Shown: positions 1-11,522, counted from the first letter of the stretch. The stretch is 64,000 bases of DNA from Parapedobacter lycopersici (GCF_024643285.1 NZ_JAMSLW010000006.1:62001-126000), one strand, 5' to 3'. Made by a program: numbers and translations. The notes: generated by a model not told the origin, from the sequence alone.

Positions 1-1002
1 CCGGGCAACCTCGCCGTTCCATTCTTTCAGGTCGGAAACCTGTGTCCATTCCAGCTTGTCTTCCCCGATGGCGCTTACCCAGGCCTCCCGGGTCCGGTCA
101 AGCGACACGCCGAGTACTGTAAAACCCTTGTCCTTGAATGCGTGGTACTGGGTCACGATATTCGGGTTCTCGATGCGGCAGGGCGTACACCAGGCAGCCC
201 AAAAATCAAGCAGCACGTACTTACCGCGGAAGTCAGACAGGCGTACGGTTTTCCCTTCTGGAGTGGTGGAGGAAAAATCCGGTGCCGGCTGACCGACGGC
301 CAGCCTTTTCATGCTGCCCAGGTGTTCGGAAAAATTCTGTGCCATGGTGTTTTCGGGAAAACGTGTTCCGGCCTCTTCGGCGTAATCGAATAGTTCGGAC
401 TCGTATCCCTCAGCATCCACGTTGAACAGCAGGAGCATGCCATACAATCCGGCGAGGTTTTCCCGGTTTTCATTTGAAAAATCATAGATTTCACGGGCCC
501 GGGCATCCAGCGACTGCTGGCTTTTGGTTGTTAGTTCCGTGCGGACTGCCTGTATGTCTTCACCAGCCCCTACCCGGTTTTCAAACTCGTCCATAATGGC
601 CTGCTGTTCTTCCTCAAGCGCTGTGCTGATGCGGGTCAGCGTCTGCAGCTTGGTGTTGACTTCCGAACCGGATACTTCGTAGGTGCCGTCCTCGGCCAGA
701 TCGGCCCGGAATGTCAATTCATCGCCGTTCTGTAACAGCAGGGTATATGACTGGGGACCGATCAGCAGGGTAAAGAGTGTAGGTTCGTCAACTTTCCGTT
801 CAAAGGCAAAGCTGTTTTTGCTGTCCAGTATCGTAGAGTCCACCAGGGATTCCCCTTCGTATAGCTGGACGGTCCGGTCGTTAGCAGGATGTATAATTTC
901 ACCCGTAAGGCGGAACGGGGCCTGGGTTTGCCCGTCCGTACTGGAACAGGACAGGCTAATAAATAGTACGATAATGGCGGAGATAAAAAAAGACTGTTTC
1001 AT
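1..1002 (-). CDS. TlpA-family thiol-disulfide oxidoreductase with N-terminal DUF4369-like domain (partial, C-terminus cut by window edge)
   Basis: Exported thioredoxin-like protein, expected to act in the periplasm or on a membrane as a disulfide reductase or oxidase. Reading from an ATG at 1002, the first residues form a lipoprotein-type signal (hydrophobic stretch, then LSC with Cys19). About 200 residues that resemble the DUF4369 domain of Bacteroidota TlpA proteins follow, then an AhpC/TSA-thioredoxin domain with APDFSSTTPEGK and the redox motif WCTPC near residue 270. The frame stays open to base 1, so the last part of the thioredoxin fold is outside the window. It lies 23 bases downstream of another TlpA-like gene on the same strand, which suggests co-transcription. 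The family assignment is firm; the electron donor and substrates are unknown. Confidence 0.9.
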   Translation of the reverse strand, partial: MKQSFFISAIIVLFISLSCSSTDGQTQAPFRLTGEIIHPANDRTVQLYEGESLVDSTILDSKNSFAFERKVDEPTLFTLLIGPQSYTLLLQNGDELTFRADLAEDGTYEVSGSEVNTKLQTLTRISTALEEEQQAIMDEFENRVGAGEDIQAVRTELTTKSQQSLDARAREIYDFSNENRENLAGLYGMLLLFNVDAEGYESELFDYAEEAGTRFPENTMAQNFSEHLGSMKRLAVGQPAPDFSSTTPEGKTVRLSDFRGKYVLLDFWAAWCTPCRIENPNIVTQYHAFKDKGFTVLGVSLDRTREAWVSAIGEDKLEWTQVSDLKEWNGEVAR

Positions 1003-1025
1003 GATTTGCATAGTTAATCGGGTCG

Positions 1026-1634
1026 TTATTCGTTAATTAATTGGGTAATGAAGGTGTGGAATTCCGCATTGGAATAGTCGCCCATACCCTCGTGTTTAAA
1101 GACCACCTGGCCGTATTTATTGAGTACCAGTGTGGTGGGAATGGATCCGCCCATATACGTGTCGGGTATTGGTCCGGCGGGAGTGTAGACAGGCAGGGTA
1201 AAATCATGCTTGTGCATGAACTTGTCGGCCTTGGCGCGCTGGTTGTCCACATCCACCAGTAGGAATACAACCTGTCCGTCATCGTTAAACCGGTCGTAAA
1301 ATTGCTGGATAGAAGGCATTTCCGCGATGCAGGGCGGGCACCAGGTAGCCCAGAAATTAAGAAATACCACCTTGCCCCGCTGGTCGCCTAAGGAAACAAT
1401 ACGACCCTGCGGATCCTTAAACTGGATGGATGCGGTTTCGGCCGGTAGAAACCCGGTGAGTGGTTTTCCACCATCGCTGCCGGAGACGTCGGGTGAAAAA
1501 AGACCGGTTTTCAGAAGTTGCTGCATTACCGTTCCTTTGAATGAGGGAAAAGCGACCATGGCCAGTATAAAGAGAACCATTAAGGCGCTGATGGCATTGG
1601 ATACCGTGAAATGTTTTTTGATATTCATGATCAT
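1026..1634 (-). CDS. TlpA-like thioredoxin, membrane-anchored
   Basis: A 202-residue protein with an N-terminal membrane anchor (about residues 14-32) followed by a thioredoxin domain carrying the redox motif WCPPC in the context FLNFWATWCPPCIAEMPS. The domain has the beta-strand and cis-Pro context expected of TlpA/ResA proteins (GSIPTTLVLNKYGQVV). It would reduce disulfides on the periplasmic side, for instance in cytochrome maturation or envelope protein quality control; the exact substrate cannot be read from sequence. Two ATG codons six bases apart (1634 and 1628) could both start it. It precedes the larger TlpA/DUF4369 gene by 23 bases. Confidence 0.9.
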   Translation of the reverse strand: MIMNIKKHFTVSNAISALMVLFILAMVAFPSFKGTVMQQLLKTGLFSPDVSGSDGGKPLTGFLPAETASIQFKDPQGRIVSLGDQRGKVVFLNFWATWCPPCIAEMPSIQQFYDRFNDDGQVVFLLVDVDNQRAKADKFMHKHDFTLPVYTPAGPIPDTYMGGSIPTTLVLNKYGQVVFKHEGMGDYSNAEFHTFITQLINE

Positions 1635-1738
1635 AGCTGCAAAAGCGTAAGGATGCCGGCATTGTAAAAACTACCGGACAAAAAGGGGTGACCGGACCGT
1701 CGGGACTTATGTGAGCGGTCCACTGCGGGTACGCGAAG

Positions 1739-2128
1739 CTATAAGAGAAGCATGCTGTTTTTCAGGAACAGCGGAATCCCGGGAGCGGGGCGGTTCCGGT
1801 ATCGGTAGAAAAGAACGCTGAACAGCGGTACAGCTGGATTCCAGCGAAGGCAGGGAATCGCGAGAAACAGCAGGCCGGTAAGCGTGTTAAAACCATGTTG
1901 CCGAAGATCCAGCCGGGAAACATGCGCAACGGTATTATTCGTGGCACAGGGCGTAACATGACCGGCATGTATCATGTGCACGGGCTGGTGTGCCCCGCCG
2001 CTGCCCGTGGATGGAAGATCAAAAATGAGGCGTTTTACCGGACATGAAGCAACCAGGGCAAAACACAGCACGGCGAATAGGGCGAGTAGCCCCGTTTGAT
2101 GGAAAAATGCCGTGTGTTGTCTGCGCAT
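1739..2128 (-). CDS. small hypothetical membrane or secreted protein
   Basis: A 129-residue product not recognised as any named family. It has a hydrophobic segment near residues 12-28 (GLLALFAVLCFALVA), a middle part with several His residues, and a second hydrophobic stretch near residues 80-95, ending in a basic, Pro-rich tail. A TAnnTTTG-type promoter element lies about 29 bases upstream of its ATG and reads in the right direction, which supports it being real. The stop is about 100 bases before the first TlpA-like gene on the same strand. No function is proposed. Confidence 0.5.
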   Translation of the reverse strand: MRRQHTAFFHQTGLLALFAVLCFALVASCPVKRLIFDLPSTGSGGAHQPVHMIHAGHVTPCATNNTVAHVSRLDLRQHGFNTLTGLLFLAIPCLRWNPAVPLFSVLFYRYRNRPAPGIPLFLKNSMLLL

Positions 2129-2156
2129 ACCTGATCCCTTCGTTATACTGTTATTA

Positions 2157-2164
2157 CAAAAGTA
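2157..2164 (-). promoter_or_regulatory. candidate Bacteroidota -7 box for the gene at 1739-2128
   Basis: On the minus strand the octamer reads TACTTTTG, a full match to TAnnTTTG, 28 bases before the ATG. I see no convincing TTTG at -33. The remainder of the 464-base gap up to 2592 shows only a perfect 12-base palindrome (TTAGTTAACTAA, 2552-2563) just upstream of the next, plus-strand gene. Confidence 0.4.
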
Positions 2165-2592
2165 AGGAAATTTTTGAGACTGTTGGAGGATGGGCTAGTA
2201 CCCTTTTTTCAAAAAAATTCAAATTTCCTGCGGTTTTTTCGCAAATAATTTAGACTTTCGTAATGTCTACCAACTTTACAAACGTCCATGGTGGCATTTT
2301 ATTACGCAGATGCGTGTTACAGATTTACCATCCAATACCATAATCATATTGCTGAAACACGGATAGCGTACCAAAGGACGGATGCCATTTGTTTGATTGC
2401 GTGATGATGCCGGCGGGCATGGAAAGGGTATGGTGGGTAGCAAATTGCGACACGGTCTGCAAAACTAACGCAAATAAACATGGGCCTGAACGGTAAACCG
2501 ATCTACTAAACCCCAATCACGTTTCCTAATCGCAGATCCTGTGTGTGTTTATTAGTTAACTAACTACATATGAAACACTAATACCTATAGGT

Positions 2593-5500
2593 ATGTATCT
2601 TATTAATCAACTGAAAACCGCATTATGCTGTTTGGCTGCATTACTGCTATGTTTTACCGGTATAAAGGCCCAGACACTCAATCAGGGCGATTTGGCGGTC
2701 ATCGGATGGAATGCGCTTGCGGATGAGGTGCACATCGTCACCTTGGTGGATATTCCGGCTGGTACGGTGATTAAAATCACGGATAGGGGGTGGGATGGGA
2801 GTACAAATGCATTTACATCATCTTTCACGGGCGATGGCATTGTTACCTGGACATTATCCAATGCGGTACCTGCCGGGACGGTGTTGGAGTTGTTTTTAGG
2901 AGGGGCCGATGACGAGGATGATCCGAGCGATCAGTACGGGGAGGCATTAACCAATTTGACAACATCAGCCAGTTTAACTAGTGATATAATCACTTCGACT
3001 TATACAGTACATGATGCGATGATCGGTACCGGAGATCAGATTTTCATTTACCAAGGTGCAGATACTAATCCCTTTTTCATTTTTGGGTTGAATAATTCCG
3101 CTGGCCCGGTGGATGCCACGAATTGGAATAATAATTATGAAGTTTCCGTTACTTTTGTTTTATTGAGGGATTCTTACCTTCCTAACGGTACCGGTAGCCA
3201 AAATGGCCTGACCAACGGAGCCAATGCCATCGGTTTACGCACAGCAACCAATCAAGAAGACAATGTTCAGTACACTGGACCAACCACAACAGCCGATAGG
3301 AATACCTGGCTAGCCCGTATCACCGATATTGCCAACTGGGGGGGGAGCGATATAGACGGTAATCCGTCAAATCCAATTACCTCGGCTCCTACGCCAATCG
3401 TTAATATCGCTCTGCCAAATAACCCGCCAACCGACATTGCCCTCAGCAATGCATCTGTAAATCAGAGCGCGGGTGTTAACGCGGTAGTTGGTACGCTCAG
3501 TTCCACCGATGCCGATGGGGGCGATACGCATAGCTACAGCCTGATATCGGGAACCGGAAGCACCCACAATGCCAGTTTCAATATCAGCGGCAACACCTTG
3601 CGCGCCAATAATGCGGCTGGGCTTGCTGCCAATAACTATAGTGTTCGCATCCAAACAGAAGATAACAACGGTGGCATATATCAAAAAGCCTTTGCAATTA
3701 CGGTGGTAGATGACGTGCCACCAACGGTCGGTAGCGTAAATGTACCGGCAAACGCAACCTATATTGCCGGGCAGAACCTCGATTTCACGGTAAACGTATC
3801 GGAAAGTGTAACCGTGACCGGTACACCCCAGCTGTCATTGACCATCGGAACCGCATCGGTCAATGCCACCTACAATGCAGGCGGTTCTACCACAACGGCC
3901 TTGCTATTCCGCTATACCATACAAGCTGGTGAGGTTGATGCTGATGGCATTGAATTAGAAACAGCCATAGACTTAAATGGTGCTACCATCACTGACAATG
4001 CGGACTTACCACTCACGCTTACCCTCAACAACATAGGCAATACCACAGGCGTATTGGTAGACGGCGTAGCACCGTCGGTAACCAGTGTGGATGTACCCTC
4101 GGATGATACGTATGTTATTGGTGAACCGCTTAATTTTACGGTTAATTTTGATGAAGCTGTCACCGTGAATACCGGCGGCGGTACCCCTCGTTTTCCGCTG
4201 ACCATCGGAACCGATACCCGCTATGCAGCATATCAGTCTGGTTCGGCATCCTCCGCCTTGGAGTTTGCCTACACGGTAGCGGCCGGTGATAATGATAGCG
4301 ATGGCATCGCGGTCGGCACCGCTATTGAACTCAACGGCAGTACCTTACAAGATGTGGCCGGGAACTCCGCTGCGCTTATCCTGAATGCTATCGGTAACAC
4401 CAATGGGATACTGGTAGATGGCGTGGCACCGACCGTGTCCGCATTCAGCCCGGCAAATGGATCCAGCGATATGGAACCCAGCGATAACCTGTTGATTACA
4501 TTCAGTGAGGCTGTTGCCTTGGGCACAGGCAACATCATTATATACGATGATGCAGCTACACCAATAGCTACCATTGACGTGGCAAGCCACGGTGGGCAGC
4601 TTAGCATCACCGATGATGTATTGACCATCAATCCGACCGCTGACCTGCTGGAATTGACCGATTACTACGTACACATTGAGAATGACGCAATCCATGACTT
4701 GGCTGGCAATGCTTATGCAGGCATTAACAACAATACCACATGGGCATTTACCACGGCCGATATTACACCGCCATCGGGGTACGCGGTATCCATCGACCAG
4801 ACCACCATCACATGGGCCAACCATATCTCCCTAAGCTTTACCTTCATTGGAGCAGAAATGGGTGCTACTTTTGACTATGAGATCACGAGCGACGGTGGCG
4901 GCGCGCCAGTTACGGGGAGTGGAACCATAAACTCCGCCAACCAACAGGTCTCTGGCATCAATGTGTCCGCTTTGCCAAACGGTACGCTCACCTTGAGCGT
5001 TACGCTCTCTGACGCGGCGGGCAACGAAGGAAACCCAGCTACAAACAGTGTAACCAAGGCGGTCAATTACCTGCCGCAGATTACAACCAGTGGTGGATTG
5101 ACTGCCTTTACTGAGTCTATGGACGGTGCTCCGGTACCGGTAGCAATCGATCCGACATTGACGGTGACTGATCCGGACAATACAACCCTTGCTTTGGCAA
5201 CCGTGCGTATTTCGGGTAATTTCCAAAGCGATCAAGATGTGCTGGCCTTTGAGAACGATGGCAGTACCATGGGTGATATCGGTGGTAGCTACAATACAGC
5301 CACAGGCGTACTGACACTCACTTCGGCGGGCGCTACAGCCACGCTGGCGGAATGGCAGACTGCCTTACGTGCCGTTACCTACAGCAACAGCTCCACGGGT
5401 CCGAATACAGCAAATCGTACCATTACATTCGTGGTTAACGACGGAATTGATAACAGTGTGGATGCTACAAAGATCGTATCGATTACCGCGGTCAACAACG

Positions 5501-8500
5501 CACCGATCATCACCAATTTGGATGGGGATGCTATCACGTTTACAGAGGATGGTCCGGCGGTACTGCTCGACGCTGGCGGAGATGCCACGGTCAGCGATTC
5601 GGATAGCCCTGATTTCAATGGGGGCAACCTGACGGTATCCATTGTTGTTGGTGGTGACGCAGGGGAAGACGGGTTGGCCATCCGCGATGAAGGGATGGCC
5701 GCAGGCGAAATCGGTGGGGTAGGCGGAGATGTGCATTACGGTGGAACCCCTATCGGTTTGCTGACCGGAGGTACGGGCGGGGTCGATCTTGTGGTGACGT
5801 TCCTTCCAACTGCAACCCCGGCCGCTACACAGGCCTTGATCAGGAACTTGACGTATAGTAATAGCAACACCACTAATCCGTCAGTGGATCCGCGGACCAT
5901 CCGCATCACGCTGAATGACGGAGACGGTGCGACGAGCTCGCCCAGTGACCTCACGGTAAATATTACAGCGGTAAACGATGCGCCCATTGTGACCACAAGC
6001 GGCGGCTCTACGACCTTTACCGAGCCGGAAGACGGCGACCCGGTACCGGAAGCGGTTGATCCGGGGCTGACGGTGACTGATCCCGACAATGCCACGCTGG
6101 CTTCAGCCACAATAAGTATAACCAGCAGTAGTTTCCAGGCTGGAGAAGATATGCTCGCCTTTGAAAACGATGGCAGCACGATGGGCAATATTGATGGCAG
6201 CTATGACGAAGCGACAGGTACGCTTATGCTTACCTCTTTGGGCGGCACCGCTACGTTGGCGGAATGGCAAGCGGCCCTGCGTGCAGTAGCCTACAGCAAT
6301 AACTCACAGCATCCAAATACCACCACGCGTACGGTCAGTTATGAAGTCAATGACGGGACAGCTGATAGCGCGCCGGCTACAAAAGATATGAATGTGGTGG
6401 CGGTAAATACGGCGCCGGTTGCTGTGGATGACCCGGTGACGGTAAATGAAGATATACCGGCAACCGGAAATGCATTAACGAACGACTCGGATGTGGAGGG
6501 CAACGCACTGACGGCGTCCTTGGTTACCGCGCCCGTTAACGGCACGGTGGTATTGAATGCAGATGGCAGCTTTACGTACACGCCGAATAGCAACTATAAT
6601 GGACTGGATAGCTTGGAATACCAAGTGTGTGATAACGGAACGCCTTCCCTGTGTGACACGGCCTGGGTACGCTTTACCATCGGCGCCATCAACGACGCCC
6701 CTGTGATTACGGCACCCGCTACCCTAGCAGCGGATGAAGACGTGCTGACGGATCTTACGGGTATTAGCTTTGCCGATGTGGACGCAGGCGGTGCGGATGT
6801 CACAGTAACTTTTTCAGTAGGCAGCGGCACGCTCGCTGCCACTTCAGGAGGTGGGGTAACTGTCAACGGATCGGAAACGACGACTCTGACGTTAGTAGGG
6901 CCGATTACCGACCTCAACGCATTTATCGCAGCTGGCAACGTGGGTTTCACCACATCGCTTCATGCGACGAGTGATGTAACGCTCACGGTAGATATCGACG
7001 ACGGAGGAAATACGGGAGCCGACCCGGGTAACTCGGGTACGGATGATTCGGAGGCAGCTACAACAACGGTGACGATAGCCGTGACCGCCCAAAACGATGC
7101 GCCGGTAAACACGGTTCCCGCAGACCAGACCATTAATCAGGATGAACCGTTGGTGTTCAGCACAGGCAACGGTAACATCATTTCTGTCGCCGATGTGGAC
7201 GCGGGGGGTGGCACCATACAGGTTACGCTAACGGCGTCGAACGGATTACTGACCTTGGCGGGTACCACGGGATTGACCTTCGCTGTAGGCAGTGGTGCAG
7301 GCGATGCCACCATGACCTTCAGCGGAACGATAACCGACATCAATGCAGCACTGGAGGGATTGACGATGATGCCGACAAGTGGTTACAGTGGTGCAGCTAG
7401 TCTCCAGATCGTCACCAACGATCTTGGACTGACCGGTGCTGGTGGCGACCAAACGGATACCGACGTAGTCGACATTACCGTCAACGAAATCAATCCGGAA
7501 GTCACCAGTGTGAATACGACGAGCCCGGACGGCATATATAAAATGACTGACATCATCACCTTGACGGTGACGTTCGATCAATTAGTGACCGTGGGTGAAA
7601 CGGGTGGTTCACCCACCCTGTTGTTGGAAACTGGCAGCACTGACCGCGAAGCCGATTACGTATCGGGCTCAGGATCCAATACGCTGGTATTTAGCTATAC
7701 GGTGCAGGCAGGCGATGAGACAGCCGACCTGGATTACCAATCGACCGCAGCGTTAACGCTTAATGGTGCAACCATCCGGAGCGCTGCCGGCGATGATGCG
7801 GAGTTGACATTGCCTGCTGTTGGCGGGGCCGGTTCAATAGCGGGGCAGCACGCCATTATCGTCGATGGGGTGGCACCCGTTGTGACTGCCGTAGACGTGC
7901 CAGCCGATGGCTATTACCGGGAGGGAGATGTGTTGACTTTTACCGCACATGTGGATGATGACGTAGTCGTGAATGCCAGTGGTGGCACTCCATATCTGGA
8001 GCTTGCGATTGGTACGGCAACCGTGGAGGCATTCTATTCGGCCGGACCGAATAATGACGAACTGGTCTTTACCTATACGGTTCAAGCGGGTAACCTGGAT
8101 ATGGACGGGGTTGTATTGGGGAACGCGATCGTGCCGGGCGGCGGCACCCTCCTTGATGCGGCGGGCAATGATGTCCTCCCTGCACTCAACAGCGTGGGAT
8201 CCACGGCAAATGTGTTGGTCAATACAATCCACCCGAGTGTGATACTCGCTACAGGAGCGGGGTCGATAGTGAATGCACCGTTTACGGTAACCGCAACATT
8301 CAGCGAGGCAGTGACGGGTTTTGCCATTGATGATATAACCGCCACCAATGCCACACTGAGCGATTTGCAGACAACCGACAATATTTCATATTCCTTCTTG
8401 GTAACGCCGCTGGACGGTGGAGCCGTAACCCTTTCCATGGCTGCGGATATGGTTGTGAATATCGCCGGAAACGGTAACAACGTATCTAACACATTAGGTG

Positions 8501-9732
8501 TTCAGTTCGACGAACTAATCACCGACATTACGCTGGAAGACAATAGCTTCGTGTATGATGGCACGGCCAAGTCGCTCGCCATTACAGGCGACCTGCCTCC
8601 AGGTACATCGGTAAGTTACGCCAACAACAGCCGTACGGACGTGGGCACACAAGAAGTGACGGCTACCGTCAGTGGTGACAATTACGAGGACCTGGTCCTG
8701 ACGGCTGATCTGACCATCACTGTGACCTCAATCACCGGCATCACGCTGGAAGACGGCAGCTTCGTCTATGACGGCACGGCCAAGTCGCTCGCCATCACGG
8801 GTGATCTGCCTCCGGGTACGTCAGTGAGTTACGCCAATAACAGCCGTACGGACGCGGGTTCACAGGAAGTAACGGCCACGGTCAGCGGTGATAATTACGA
8901 TGACCTGGAGCTGACGGCCACATTGACCATTGCGCCGGCGGAACGGACGCTGGACTTCCCAGCGATACCGGCAAAAACTTACGGTGATGCAGACTTTAAC
9001 ATCGGGGCAACAGCCAGTACCGGCGAGGAGGTAAGTTATACCAGCAGCGATGCCACAGTAGCCGAGATCCATAATGGACAAATCCAGATCACGGGGGTAG
9101 GTACAGCCACGATCACGGCCACGGTGCCTGAAAACGGCAACTATAGTAACAGGCCCGAAGCTACACAGGTACTGACGGTCGGGAAAGCGGCTCAGGCCAT
9201 CACGTTCAATGCCCCTGCGGAGGTGAACCGCGATGCGGGCAGCATCGGGCTGGAAGTGAGCAGCAACAGCGGCCTACCGGTGACATTAAGCCTGGATGAC
9301 GAACAGGTGGCCACCCTGGATGGCAGCACGCTTTCCATCCTCCGGCTGGGCACGGTGAGGGTCACGGCTGTGCAGGCAGGTGACGCCAACCACGGACCGG
9401 CCGAACCGGTGACGGTTACCATCCGTGTGGTGGATCCGTCGGCTGATTTTGCGGTACGGATCCATCCTGCGGTATCGCCGAACGGCGACGGGATCAACGA
9501 GTTCCTGATGATTGAGGGAATAAAGGATTTTCCGGAGAACAAGGTGACCCTGTTCAGCCGGAACGGCACCATCGTATGGGAAGCGGAGGGGTACGATAAT
9601 TCGAATACGGTATTCCGGGGCACCGGGGCAGGTGGTCTGCAGCTGACCCCCGGCACATACTTCTACATTGTGGAGGTGCGGGTTGACGGCCGCTGGGAAT
9701 ACCGGAAAGGTTACTTTGTGCTCAGGTATTAG
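2593..9732 (+). CDS. giant secreted multi-Ig/cadherin-like protein with T9SS type B sorting domain
   Basis: A 2379-residue modular surface or secreted protein. Residues 1-27 are a signal peptide ending AQ. A lamin-tail-like domain follows (about 28-270), then a cadherin-like module (about 275-370), two related Ig-like repeats with ADGIEL/DSDGIA motifs and an ending VDGVAP (about 375-610), an SbsA-type Ig-like domain (about 610-710), several cadherin/VCBS-like repeats with TVTDPDN or NDAPV signatures (about 815-1635), further repeats of the VDGVAP kind (about 1635-1880), two nearly identical MBG-like repeats near 1976-2120, and a last Ig-like stretch. Residues about 2287-2379 form a CHU_C/gliding-associated type B sorting domain ([10 protein letters not shown], then a terminal YFVLRY), so secretion by the type IX system is expected. 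The PorP/SprF gene just downstream is the usual partner of such proteins. Probable role: adhesion or cell-surface matrix; no catalytic domain is seen. Confidence 0.9.
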   Translation: MYLINQLKTALCCLAALLLCFTGIKAQTLNQGDLAVIGWNALADEVHIVTLVDIPAGTVIKITDRGWDGSTNAFTSSFTGDGIVTWTLSNAVPAGTVLELFLGGADDEDDPSDQYGEALTNLTTSASLTSDIITSTYTVHDAMIGTGDQIFIYQGADTNPFFIFGLNNSAGPVDATNWNNNYEVSVTFVLLRDSYLPNGTGSQNGLTNGANAIGLRTATNQEDNVQYTGPTTTADRNTWLARITDIANWGGSDIDGNPSNPITSAPTPIVNIALPNNPPTDIALSNASVNQSAGVNAVVGTLSSTDADGGDTHSYSLISGTGSTHNASFNISGNTLRANNAAGLAANNYSVRIQTEDNNGGIYQKAFAITVVDDVPPTVGSVNVPANATYIAGQNLDFTVNVSESVTVTGTPQLSLTIGTASVNATYNAGGSTTTALLFRYTIQAGEVDADGIELETAIDLNGATITDNADLPLTLTLNNIGNTTGVLVDGVAPSVTSVDVPSDDTYVIGEPLNFTVNFDEAVTVNTGGGTPRFPLTIGTDTRYAAYQSGSASSALEFAYTVAAGDNDSDGIAVGTAIELNGSTLQDVAGNSAALILNAIGNTNGILVDGVAPTVSAFSPANGSSDMEPSDNLLITFSEAVALGTGNIIIYDDAATPIATIDVASHGGQLSITDDVLTINPTADLLELTDYYVHIENDAIHDLAGNAYAGINNNTTWAFTTADITPPSGYAVSIDQTTITWANHISLSFTFIGAEMGATFDYEITSDGGGAPVTGSGTINSANQQVSGINVSALPNGTLTLSVTLSDAAGNEGNPATNSVTKAVNYLPQITTSGGLTAFTESMDGAPVPVAIDPTLTVTDPDNTTLALATVRISGNFQSDQDVLAFENDGSTMGDIGGSYNTATGVLTLTSAGATATLAEWQTALRAVTYSNSSTGPNTANRTITFVVNDGIDNSVDATKIVSITAVNNAPIITNLDGDAITFTEDGPAVLLDAGGDATVSDSDSPDFNGGNLTVSIVVGGDAGEDGLAIRDEGMAAGEIGGVGGDVHYGGTPIGLLTGGTGGVDLVVTFLPTATPAATQALIRNLTYSNSNTTNPSVDPRTIRITLNDGDGATSSPSDLTVNITAVNDAPIVTTSGGSTTFTEPEDGDPVPEAVDPGLTVTDPDNATLASATISITSSSFQAGEDMLAFENDGSTMGNIDGSYDEATGTLMLTSLGGTATLAEWQAALRAVAYSNNSQHPNTTTRTVSYEVNDGTADSAPATKDMNVVAVNTAPVAVDDPVTVNEDIPATGNALTNDSDVEGNALTASLVTAPVNGTVVLNADGSFTYTPNSNYNGLDSLEYQVCDNGTPSLCDTAWVRFTIGAINDAPVITAPATLAADEDVLTDLTGISFADVDAGGADVTVTFSVGSGTLAATSGGGVTVNGSETTTLTLVGPITDLNAFIAAGNVGFTTSLHATSDVTLTVDIDDGGNTGADPGNSGTDDSEAATTTVTIAVTAQNDAPVNTVPADQTINQDEPLVFSTGNGNIISVADVDAGGGTIQVTLTASNGLLTLAGTTGLTFAVGSGAGDATMTFSGTITDINAALEGLTMMPTSGYSGAASLQIVTNDLGLTGAGGDQTDTDVVDITVNEINPEVTSVNTTSPDGIYKMTDIITLTVTFDQLVTVGETGGSPTLLLETGSTDREADYVSGSGSNTLVFSYTVQAGDETADLDYQSTAALTLNGATIRSAAGDDAELTLPAVGGAGSIAGQHAIIVDGVAPVVTAVDVPADGYYREGDVLTFTAHVDDDVVVNASGGTPYLELAIGTATVEAFYSAGPNNDELVFTYTVQAGNLDMDGVVLGNAIVPGGGTLLDAAGNDVLPALNSVGSTANVLVNTIHPSVILATGAGSIVNAPFTVTATFSEAVTGFAIDDITATNATLSDLQTTDNISYSFLVTPLDGGAVTLSMAADMVVNIAGNGNNVSNTLGVQFDELITDITLEDNSFVYDGTAKSLAITGDLPPGTSVSYANNSRTDVGTQEVTATVSGDNYEDLVLTADLTITVTSITGITLEDGSFVYDGTAKSLAITGDLPPGTSVSYANNSRTDAGSQEVTATVSGDNYDDLELTATLTIAPAERTLDFPAIPAKTYGDADFNIGATASTGEEVSYTSSDATVAEIHNGQIQITGVGTATITATVPENGNYSNRPEATQVLTVGKAAQAITFNAPAEVNRDAGSIGLEVSSNSGLPVTLSLDDEQVATLDGSTLSILRLGTVRVTAVQAGDANHGPAEPVTVTIRVVDPSADFAVRIHPAVSPNGDGINEFLMIEGIKDFPENKVTLFSRNGTIVWEAEGYDNSNTVFRGTGAGGLQLTPGTYFYIVEVRVDGRWEYRKGYFVLRY

Positions 9733-9925
9733 TGGTGGACGGCGATTGGTGATCTGTAGACGGTGACCGGTGGTGTGTGGTCTGTGACCGGTATTTGACC
9801 GCAGCAGGCGGTGTAGGGTGGTTCGCAGGAGCCCCCCGTTCGGCTGGAAATGTTGCATGGATGTTCTGCGGTAAGCAGCGGGATGCACTTTCGCTGCAGC
9901 AAAAGCTCCGGGCGACGGGTTTTTG

Positions 9926-9952
9926 GATACTTTTTGCGGGAAAAAAAGTATC
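9926..9952. repeat. intergenic hairpin between T9SS substrate and PorP gene
   Basis: A 10-base perfect stem (GATACTTTTT / AAAAAGTATC) with a 7-base loop in the 267-base spacer. It lacks a clear following T-run on the plus strand, so it may be a weak terminator, an mRNA-stability element for the PorP transcript, or a scattered repeat. The spacer also holds two short near-copies of GTGACCGGT. Confidence 0.5.
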
Positions 9953-9999
9953 AGGCCCCTTCCGCGGCCATGGGCGGAAAGAAAAGAAAAAGAATAGAA

Positions 10000-10890
10000 A
10001 TGAAAAAGCTATTGACCCTGTTAATCCTATCTGCTGCAGCCACGACTGCGCAGGCGCAGCAGCCGCTTACCCACACGCAATACGGCCATCAGCGTACGGT
10101 CGTGAACCCGGCACTGAGCCTGCTCCACCCGGAGGGAGAGGTATCGTTCCTGGGCCGCCGGCAGTGGGTCGGGATCGAGGGTGCGCCGACGGCCTTCTGG
10201 GGCAGCGGCCATATGGGTTTCGGGACTACGGGGGCCACGGGCGGATTGACGCTCCGGCACGAGCGGTTGGCGGTTGAGAAGCTGACGGAGGCGGGCGTTT
10301 TCTTTGCCAAGGGTATCCGTATCTCGGAGAGTGAGTATGTTGGTCTTTCGCTGAATGCGGGCTTCAGTTACATGGATGGGCGTTTCTCACAGCTTGACCC
10401 GGGAGATCCGGCATTCCGTGAGGATGTCAGGGAGACGGATGCACTGGTTGGCTTCGGTGTTGTTGTTTACCGTCCGGGCCGGTATTATGTCGGACTATCA
10501 CTTCCGCGTCTGATGCTGGGGACGCTTGGTGTGGGTGAAGGGAGCCGCTATGACTTCCGCAACCAGTACCACCTGACTGCGGGTGCGCTTTTCGCGCTCG
10601 GGGCTGACTTCGGATTCCGTCCGTCGCTGCTGGTTACGTATGCGGAGAACCTGCGTCCTCAGGCGGATGTGCAGGCGATGTTCTTTGTCCGGGAGGTATT
10701 CGGTCTTGGAGTCAATGTGCGGAGCTACGGTGACGTAGCGGGTCTTGCGGAGTTCCGTTTCGGGGGGTTCGGGCTGGGTTACAGTTACCAGTTCAACCCG
10801 GGCAATGAGCCGCTGAACCGGCGGATGAACAACAGTACCCATGAGATCGGGCTGCAATACCGATTCGGGGGAACAGGTGGACTATTATAA
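10000..10890 (+). CDS. PorP/SprF-family type IX secretion-associated membrane protein
   Basis: A 296-residue outer-membrane barrel of the PorP/SprF family, which helps secrete or anchor T9SS substrates that carry type B sorting domains. The ATG at 10000 gives a normal signal peptide (MKKLLTLLILSAAATTAQAQ) and the hallmark start of the mature protein, PLTHTQYGHQRTVVNPAL. The frame is open further upstream, but that part would place a charged stretch before the signal peptide and is rejected. The C-terminus ends in alternating aromatic and small residues typical of barrel strands (EIGLQYRFGG). Its position after the giant sorting-domain protein is the classic arrangement; the two genes are probably functionally paired. 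Confidence 0.9.
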   Translation: MKKLLTLLILSAAATTAQAQQPLTHTQYGHQRTVVNPALSLLHPEGEVSFLGRRQWVGIEGAPTAFWGSGHMGFGTTGATGGLTLRHERLAVEKLTEAGVFFAKGIRISESEYVGLSLNAGFSYMDGRFSQLDPGDPAFREDVRETDALVGFGVVVYRPGRYYVGLSLPRLMLGTLGVGEGSRYDFRNQYHLTAGALFALGADFGFRPSLLVTYAENLRPQADVQAMFFVREVFGLGVNVRSYGDVAGLAEFRFGGFGLGYSYQFNPGNEPLNRRMNNSTHEIGLQYRFGGTGGLL

Positions 10891-10950
10891 AACCATTCCA
10901 AGCAGCAATCAAATTCATTGAATCCCCTGAAAAATACTGGGTTTCGGGGA

Positions 10951-10981
10951 TTGTGCTACCCATGGCTATACAATAACTTTG
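10951..10981 (+). promoter_or_regulatory. promoter for the gene at 11007
   Basis: ATTG at -33 (TTG at 10951-10953), a 20-base spacer and TAACTTTG at 10974-10981 match the Bacteroidota sigma-ABfr pattern. The ATG lies 25 bases downstream. Overlapping the upstream side is an imperfect inverted repeat (TCCCCTGAAA ... TTTCGGGGA) that may end the PorP transcript. Confidence 0.6.
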
Positions 10982-11006
10982 CTTGCATACCCTTAAATGT
11001 AAAGCC

Positions 11007-11471
11007 ATGTTATATACGAAAAGCCACTATCTCCCACTATGGTGCTTATACGCAGCATTAAGCTTTTTTGCATTTCCGATTTATGCACAGTCCGTTGAAA
11101 TCCCACGTGGTACTTCGCTATATATTGTGCAGCATTCGGATTCGCAGCTGAAAGACAGCGTGCCCGACCTGCGCGAAGCGTTGAAGGAAGGGCTGGAGGA
11201 CTGGGGATATTTTACCATTGCTACCAGTCCGGAAGAGGCTGAGCTGACACTTGATGTGTATGTCGACTACGTCAAAGAGGGGATGATGACTTCCTTTAGT
11301 GTCTTCAACCGCAGGGCAGCCGTGGTAGAAGCTGTGCTGCACGATGCTTCAAAGCAGGAGCGCTGGCGATGCGAGCCATTTCAGGTTGGTGAAAAAGGAA
11401 TGATCGGCTATAACTTTGGAAAGGCAGCGATGAAAACGCTGGTGAAGCGGATGAAAAAAGCGATTAACTAA
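11007..11471 (+). CDS. hypothetical exported protein
   Basis: A 154-residue protein beginning at the ATG at 11007; a signal peptide (LPLWCLYAALSFFAFPIYAQ) leads a soluble domain. The mature part has alternating strands and helices, with 'TSLYIVQHSDSQLKDSVPDLREALKE' context split by charged helices and the pattern EAELTLDVYVDY, reminiscent of small lipoprotein/DUF4136-like envelope proteins, but I do not recognise the family with confidence. It has its own promoter and a strong hairpin right after the stop, so it is a single-gene transcription unit. Confidence 0.65.
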   Translation: MLYTKSHYLPLWCLYAALSFFAFPIYAQSVEIPRGTSLYIVQHSDSQLKDSVPDLREALKEGLEDWGYFTIATSPEEAELTLDVYVDYVKEGMMTSFSVFNRRAAVVEAVLHDASKQERWRCEPFQVGEKGMIGYNFGKAAMKTLVKRMKKAIN

Positions 11472-11498
11472 ACAGGGCGGACATATTGTCCGCCCTGT
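11472..11498. terminator. bidirectional hairpin terminator
   Basis: A perfect 12-base stem (ACAGGGCGGACA / TGTCCGCCCTGT) with a 3-base loop sits between the convergent genes ending at 11471 and 11523. On the minus strand it is followed by TTTAGTTAAT, so it probably ends both transcripts. Confidence 0.75.
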
Positions 11499-11522
11499 CC
11501 CCTATAAATATCCCCTGGGTAC

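Noticed and set aside
2325-2516. A 63-residue minus-strand frame with a TAGTTTTG box nearby
   Set aside because: The translation has no signal, domain or codon character, and the box lies at the start of the frame without a fitting -33 element.
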